From NCBI GenBank assembly GCA_947069175.1, contig CAMTDV010000027.1, forward strand, positions 40,189,369 to 40,253,368: a stretch of DNA of 64,000 nt. The letters run 5' to 3'. How positions within the stretch are numbered: the stretch's first letter is position 1; each line of letters opens with the position of its first letter. The notes below the pieces were generated by a model, which was not told the origin of the DNA, made no database searches, and saw only the letters and a program-made list of their open reading frames with translations. The DNA comes from Scalesia atractyloides. Taxonomy: Eukaryota; Streptophyta; Magnoliopsida; Asterales; Asteraceae. The translations under genes and the position numbers were made by a program. This document shows positions 57,846-64,000 of the stretch, piece by piece.

Positions 57846-59071
57846 ATGTCTCCAATCATCATGTTCTTGCAGTCTGGGATCCTCCCAGAAAACAAGGCGG
57901 AAGCAAGAAAGGTCCAGAACAAGACACTCAACTATGAAATGGCAGACGGTTTCCTATACCGGAAGTCATACCTTAGACCACTCCTCCACTGCGCTGACCT
58001 GCAAGACCCACAATACTTGATTCGCAAAATACACGAAGGGTTATGCGGAATTCACGCCGGTCCACGCATAATCGTCGGAAAGATCATGAACGCCGACTAC
58101 TATTGGCCTGGCATGCACTTAGATGCAGTCGAAACACTGCGGAAATGTGCCTCATGCCAGCGACATGCGCCGAAGACGTTGCGCCCCAAGAATCCCTTGA
58201 TCCTAGTGACAACAGCATGGCCCTTCCAACAATTGGCAATCGATATGGTGGGACATTTCCCTGATGCCCCAGGCGCTATGAAGTTCATAATCGTAGCCGT
58301 CGATTACTTCACCAAGTGGGTAGAAGCAAAGCGCCTTGCATCCACCACAGCAACTGTAGTGCGCAAATTTGGGAGCATACCATTTGCTGCTTCGGGCTAC
58401 CCCTGCGCATTGTCAGTGATAACGACCCCAATTTTGCTGCTGAAGAACTACAACGGTGGATAGAGTAAATGAATATCGAACATGTGTTCACTTCGGTCGC
58501 GCATCCTCAAGGGAACGACAAAGTGGAAAGCATAAACAAGAGTATCTTCGAAGGGATTAAGATGAGATTGGGGAGGGCACAGAGAGGCTGGGTAAATGAG
58601 TTGCTAAGTATCCTTTAGGCTCATTGAACCATGCCAAAAACCAGCATAGGCGAAACACCATTCAGCCTGGTGTAGGGGACGGAGACAGTGATTCCCACGG
58701 ATATAGGCCTCCCATCACCGCGCATGTTGGCTGTGCAAAACCAGAATAACAAAGATGAGCGCAGACTCGACTTGGACTTCTTGGAAGAAAGGCGTGAAAA
58801 CGCCGCAATAAACTAAGCAAAGTACAAGTCTAAGCTCGAGAAATACTACAATGCGCGAGTCCGCATATGTACCTTCCTACCTGGCGATTTCGTTTTGAGA
58901 GACAACAAAGTATCCAACGCTGAAAGTCCAGGAAAACTCGCACCCAAGTGGGAAGGCCCTTACATGATCTATAAAGTCCTAGGAAAGGGTGCATACACTC
59001 TCAAACGTTTGGACGACACAAACATTCCTAGGACCTGCAATGCGCAACAGCTAAGGGGGTGCTACATGTAA
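57846..59071 (+). pseudogene. Tat-type integrase
   Basis: The open piece 57846-58460 holds the linker, the zinc module (HEGLCGIHAGPR...CASCQRHAP) and the first catalytic Asp (AIDMVGHFP near 58240). A frameshift near 58370 moves to another frame with SDNDPNFAAEELQRW and a VESINK Glu near 58525. Stops follow, then a Lys/Trp-rich C-terminal region (KWEGPYMIYKVLGKGAYTL) ending at 59071. Confidence 0.82.
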
Positions 59072-59438
59072 ACTAGCAAAAAAATATGATCTAATTGTCT
59101 ATTCTGTACATGGCTCTTACGCCTTATTGTTAATAAAGACAGTGGATACATGATTTTCTTTATCTAGATGTTTTGTTACAAATGCGCAAAACCATTTTAG
59201 GTATACGCGAAAACACCATGGTACAACATAACTCATGAACAAATTTTACTACCTACTGTATGCGCATAGGGTGTGACGTTCATACGCGAGTTCATTACCA
59301 GTTTTATTCGCTCTACCTACACAAAGTTGTTATCTTCACGCAAATATTGTAACTTCAAATAAAACATCCATTTCATAAAAAGAATAGAGTACAAGCAAGC
59401 GCAAGGCGTAATTACATTCAAGATCTTGCAAACAACAC
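59072..59438. other. Spacer between pol and antisense gene
   Basis: No ORF of note. It separates the convergent 3' ends of pol (plus) and the antisense gene (minus). Confidence 0.55.
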
Positions 59439-62305
59439 TCATCCCTCACTCTGTTCAACCTCGGCCACATCTTGGAATATATCTTTCAAGAGATCCACAT
59501 AGTCATCATGCTGGAGCGCCTCGCTCACTAGATCCATCACCTGAAGTTGAAGACGGTCATACTCGCGCTTGGCCTGGGAGAAGGCAGCTTCAGTATCAAC
59601 CCCACGAGTGGAAACAGACTTGAATCCAACTGAACGTCCAGCGCACGAGTCACATGATGTGCACACTTGGCGTTGCCCTGCGCATATCCATCGTGGTGCG
59701 CCGTGACCATCAGCTTGGCCATGACGCTGTCTAACTCTATCGAGTTCAGGATAGAGGTTCGATTTGCACAATACAAGGAAAACAGGATGAGAATCAAAAT
59801 AAAGTGATCAAAATAACAACGGATAACTTACATTGACAACTCCATGCTGTTGCATCCACTGCATGCTGTTCGTCAGCGACTCCACCAGACTCTCAGAGAT
59901 GGAGCGAGCGGCTTCAGAATTTTCTAACTTTGCTTAGCCCGCGCCCACTATGCACTCCGCCACGCGCAACTTCTTCTGATCCTCCAGGTGCCTGCGCTGC
60001 AGCTCAGCCTTTTCAACTGAGGCAACCTGGAGATCTTTCTTCGCGCTTTCAGGGGCTGTGCAAGCCTCTACCTGGTTACACAAAAGGCTAGTCTGGCAAT
60101 TTTTTGATCCTATAAAATAAAGAGGGGCATAATTTTTTACCTCTTTCTGCTCACTGCGCTCACAGTACGCCCTGGCCTCCTCGGCTGCAGCAGAAACTAC
60201 CTCCTTCTCTTTCTTCATGCGCTCTACCTCTCCGCGCATCTTAGCCAACTCATCTCTCAAACATTTTTTGTCGTGGTTGTCCCTCTCATAGGCCTCCCTC
60301 CACAACTTGCACTCCTCCGCAAGTGTGGCAGCGGAGCCTTCCGCCTTCTTCCTCCACCCCAGCATGGACAATTCTTTGGTCCGCTGGGCTTCGACAAACT
60401 TCTCCCTCTCAGCTCAGATTTTTGCGCAGCCACTTAGGCTCGCTCTTGGACCAGATCCTTCTTAGCAGCTTCGAATTTCTCCTGATCCATATGCATGCTC
60501 CGCCACTCCCTGATAATCTTATGCGTGTTGGAGGCGGAACTAGCAGCTGTTTGGAGGTACGCGCGGTAAGTCTGCTCGTGGCCCACTTCTGCGCGCGCGC
60601 ACCTTTGCCGGGGGGAAGGCACCCTTAAACCATTCTCGGCATGCTTGCTAGTGGGTGAACTCATCTCCTTGCCTCAACTTCCACACATGGGTGTTGACCT
60701 CATCAGCGTGGCTATTAGTGTAAGACCTATAATAGTAATCACCCGGGGTTTCGTCCGGGTGGATTGGGGACCCTTCATTAGAAGGGCGGCCCCCAGATCC
60801 CCCGGTCTCACCCCGGGTGCCGGTTCTGCTGCATGAGCACCACGAGGCATATCCTCAATCACCACCTCCTCAACCTGTTCAACCACCATATCTTCACCGC
60901 CAACCACCTCTTCCACCACTTCTTTCTCAAGCCCAACAGCCTCCACATTCGCTTGAACCTCTGCCGCCTCGGCACTTGGCTTCCCACCCTGTACACTCGA
61001 CGCTTGTACCGTCTCAACCACAGGTGGGGGCATAGAAATATCAACGGGCGCGGTCGGAGCCGTTGGGGCAACAAAAACTGTTTCACCTCCCCCTGCAGGA
61101 GGACAAACATTTAGACAAGTTGAAGCAGGAAGAGAAATAACACAGTCAAAAGGTGTTTACCTAAGGAAAGTTTAGCAGCGAGCGCGTCCAGACTTCCGCG
61201 CTTCCCTATGATTTTCTGTTCAGCCTTCTTGGGAGGTTGCGTTGCAAAATAGCTCTTCGGAGCCCTCTTCCTCTTAAGGGGCTCTGGGCTGGACTCAATC
61301 TGCACCGGGTCATCCGGGTTGGCAGCCGGAATCTCCGTGGTCTTCTGCGGCTCCGGCTTTGGCTTCTTCAAACCTACAGGTGCGAGACCCTGCAAGGAAT
61401 TAAAGACTACTACATAGTCATTCCAAGTGTCTGGCACAGAACACGTACCTTTAGGCGGGTCCGCCCTGGGTTGAGATGTCTTCTTCTCAACCACTGCGCT
61501 TGGCCCCACGCGCCGCTTCTTCCTGGAGTCTGGGCCAATGCCCAAGTTTTTTAGTGCACCTACACCATGGCGCAACACGGCAAGCAATCTGAAAAAGACA
61601 TAAAAGCAATCAAATTATGAAGGCTTCTCCCGGGGGTTGGGCTTCCATACAAGGCTCATGCCCGCGGCCACCAACGCCCTCTCTGGCAACTGCACCGCTG
61701 GGATATCTTTTACCTCTAAATACCACGGCTACTCCGCCAGTATAGGAGGTGTCTTAACAGCAATGTCCTCCACCCCCCGGAAGTGCATCCGGAGGGGAAT
61801 CACACCAGCCTTTATGAAGAAAAATTTTGCCTTCCGATCATGGTAGGACTTCGACGGCGTGTGTAGGATCTTCTTTGCCTGGATCCTATGCTGGAAGGAA
61901 TAAAACCCCAGTGAACAGTGCAACTGGTAGAATACCCTAAACCGGTTAACGGTTGGGACAATACCTATGGATCTGCACAAAAACTCAATATGTTTGATTT
62001 GCACCATCCCCATTGGATTGAGTTGGAAGATGTGGAATCGGTAGTGGTCCAAAATGTCAAGAAAAAATTTGGTTGCCGGCAGTCAGAAGTTACCATCGGC
62101 GAAAAAATCAAAAAAATAATGTAATATAACCGGCTGGAGCGTCGGTGGCGGTCTCTCTATCAGAAGGATACCGGGCATCCCAATCCTTGGGGAACCGGAA
62201 GCCGGACACCATCATCTGGAAATTGGCCGAAGACCACTTAAGCACCGACAAAGATGTAGAGGCCTCGCTGGCGGAAACACTCTCAGGAGGATCCCTGGTC
62301 ACCAT
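59439..62305 (-). pseudogene. Antisense ORF of the Tat-type element (Transposase_28 / 'gypsy type transposon' family)
   Basis: Read on minus from ATG at 62305. A first block resembles the family N-terminus (SASEAST...MVSGFRFPKDW). After a T-run frameshift and a TGA (62115-62070) comes HIFQLNPMGMVQIKHIEFLCRS, then FRVFYQLHCSLGFYSF, then PWYLEVKDIPAVQLPERAL. A basic, Pro-rich middle follows (61587-61160), then an intron-like gap 61159-61098 (GTAAAC...CTGCAG). Next are an acidic EVVEEVVGGED stretch, a long coiled coil (60664-59934) and a C-terminal part (59771-59439). Another GT-AG intron of 69 nt fits 60140-60072. Function is unknown in the family. It is not a demonstrated transposase despite the domain name. 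Stops and frameshifts break this copy. Confidence 0.78.
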
Positions 62306-62439
62306 CTAGAATCACCGGAAGAAAGAAAAGAGAAGAAGATTATAAGGAAAGAAGAGAACAAGACTTCAGAGAACAAGAATGCAGAGAGAAACAAAAAAAA
62401 AGTTTTGAAAGTGTGCTTGAAACCCTAGATGGAATCACC

Positions 62440-62454
62440 TATTTATACCCATCA
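62440..62454 (-). promoter_or_regulatory. Antisense promoter TATA box
   Basis: On minus, GGGTATAAATAGGTG lies about 140 bp upstream of the ATG at 62305, between an inverted pair (CCATCACA...TGTGATGG) and an AG-rich leader. It supports real transcription of the antisense gene, independent of the LTR. Confidence 0.72.
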
Positions 62455-62844
62455 CATTTAGTGTGATGGGGAAACGTGACGCAAGCGCAGACCGAAATAG
62501 CTAATCCGCACATGACGCGTGTAGGGCAAGTGGCAATTGACGGTCGCCACGCGCACGTGGTTGGTACTTTCTATACCAATTCATTAATGAAAGAGAGGCT
62601 GACTGTTGACAGCATGCCACAACTTTCAAAAGTCACTTCCACTCACCTTTTTTCTCACCAACTCGCCTGCAACATCAGCATGACAAAGATTCAAATTTCA
62701 AAGACCTCATCATGAGCAAAGGTTTCCCCCACACAAAGGTTTTCTTCATCCCTTATTGAATTCTTGCCGTAGAAATAAGCGCGCATACATGAATTCTTGT
62801 AGTCCAGCACACCACCTACTTGCCAACATGCGCATAGGAGCACA

Positions 62845-62860
62845 CTGGACTGGGGGGACT
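62845..62860 (+). other. Polypurine tract of the Tat-type element
   Basis: CTGGACTGGGGGGACT directly precedes the LTR start TGGAGGGG. Confidence 0.8.
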
Positions 62861-63901
62861 TGGAGGGGTATGGTCCCAAAAACTCTGTGCTTGCGCAAGG
62901 AACCAACCCTCAATGACAACATACCACAAGAATAACCTTGTGCGCAATGCGCAATGGTGCGCCATTCTTGAAACAAGCAGGTTGCCTAAATAACCTTGCG
63001 CGCAACGTGCAACGGTATTGCAATCTTGATACTAGCAGGTCACACAACAAACCTTGCGCACACTGCGCAACGACAAGTTAGACCTGGAAGTGCAGGACCC
63101 TTGACCCTGTGCGGATCAAACAACCCTCTAGCCGCGAAGTCCTAAAACCTTGCACAAGGCCAAGACCAACATGAGAGCAACTCATAGTCTTGAGAAAAGG
63201 ACTTAATCCCTACAACTCCGCGCTAGTCAAAAAGCACTGATAAAGCCGCGCGGAAGGGAGAAATGCAAAGAGGCGTTGACCAAATACTAGGGTACAAAGT
63301 GGCAGAGCTGTGACCCAATAGCCGCTCGGCAGGTTGTGTCAGATTGCGTTGCATGATAAACTATAATGCAAAGGACAGACTATATGCAAGGATGTACACG
63401 TAGCACCAACCAAACTCACGCCAGCGACTGTCACACGATCTCCACTATCGGATGATGATAGGTCCGACAACTGCCATGACACGTGGCTCCACAAACCATG
63501 CGCCAAACGCACCTCCTGCCAAAGACCATTAATGGTCGATGTAGAGGAGACAGAACGGATATCCCTGGTCGTCGGGCCCAGGCCCAAGGCCCATCAGCCC
63601 ATCTCTTACACACCTATCTTCGGCTATAAAATAAGGATTAGACTACAAGGTAAACCACTTACGATCATACGCTATCACTAATTACTTGCAATCCCAAATA
63701 CTTATTCTCATGCCGGAGTGTGAACACAGAGAAAACCCTCCCCCTTTCTCTCGTGACGAGGCTAACGGCGTTTCTAGTTTTGTAGAAAGCTTAAAGTGAG
63801 ATCACCTAGATGAGCAAACGAGAGATAACTTTTTATGCAGATACGTTGAGCTGTTACTAAGATATCTCCGGATACCTCTCGGTTCAGCTAGTGTTTCTTA
63901 A
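62861..63901 (+). repeat. 3' LTR of the Tat-type element
   Basis: 1041 bp, starting TGGAGGGGTATGG. The usual terminal CA has become AA. TATA box CTATAAAATA at 63624-63633. It is followed by TSD GTACA at 63902-63906. Confidence 0.93.
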
Positions 63902-64000
63902 GTACAGATGGTTACTTTTTATGATGTTTCTTTCTAAAACTCCATATATCATGTAATATACTTAGATAGTTTGTTACTAAACGCCAATAAATGTATAGTT

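Larger units (their letters stand above)
53666..63901 (+). mobile_element. Tat-type Ty3/gypsy retrotransposon with antisense ORF, 10.2 kb
   Basis: 5' LTR 53666-54726, primer site at 54727, gag-pol to 59071 on plus, a minus-strand gene 62305-59439, polypurine tract 62845-62860, 3' LTR 62861-63901, TSD GTACA. No chromodomain. RNase H is deleted between RT and integrase (near 57840) and gag and pol carry stops, so this copy cannot move on its own. An antisense ORF is a known trait of the Tat lineage. Confidence 0.93.

Noticed and set aside
60817..61114. Plus-strand His/Pro-rich ORFs opposite the antisense gene
   Set aside because: They are low-complexity shadows of the acidic E/V-rich region on the minus strand.

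Overview
This is plant nuclear DNA. It carries two recognisable host genes with spliceosomal introns, in a background of nested LTR retrotransposons (Ty1/copia and Ty3/gypsy, including a Tat-type element with an antisense ORF), MITEs, a hAT fragment and a SINE. The retrotransposon repertoire and AT-rich intergenic DNA suggest a eudicot with a large genome. I lean towards Asteraceae, but that is an inference and the sequence does not prove it.

Layout. (1) 1-10.7 kb is a three-level nest. A Ty3/gypsy element (pol end plus 2.8-kb LTR, to 4764) sits in the integrase of a second gypsy element (4765-8331). That element sits in the gag of a decayed copia element (8332-10.7 kb). (2) 10.7-11.5 kb holds a TIR element embedded in (TA)n. 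(3) 13225-17575 is the best host gene: a three-exon LRR receptor-like pseudokinase of 1047 residues, open throughout. (4) 18910-27360 is a minus-strand copia element split by a 2504-bp solo LTR with a perfect 5-bp target-site duplication (TSD). (5) 28481-34.3 kb is a third copia element on the plus strand with LTR and primer site. An LTR-like insert splits it, and a hAT fragment and a Helitron-like AT-rich block follow. (6) 35467-36481 is a solo Tat-type LTR with TSD CACCC. (7) 36976-46145 is a decayed chromovirus-type gypsy element. (8) 46950-47493 is a small solo LTR just upstream of a CPR5-like gene (47553-51309) that has several disabling lesions. (9) 51741-53205 is a run of three TIR elements, the first two sharing a TA microsatellite. 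(10) 53441-53665 may be the start of a host gene cut by (11) a 10.2-kb Tat-type element (53666-63901, TSD GTACA) with gag-pol on plus and a spliced antisense ORF on minus.

How things fit together. Only the LRR pseudokinase looks intact. The CPR5-like gene is a membrane/nuclear-pore immunity regulator homologue but reads as a pseudogene here. The most unusual signals are inside LTRs. One gypsy LTR family carries a tandem set of tRNA-like modules (three plus-strand about 170 bp apart, one minus-strand near the LTR start). Two other LTRs carry arrays of short hairpins whose stems change in a compensatory way. A set of (TA)n-associated TIR elements carries internal arrays of short repeats, in two of them an ACACATGTGT-type palindrome.
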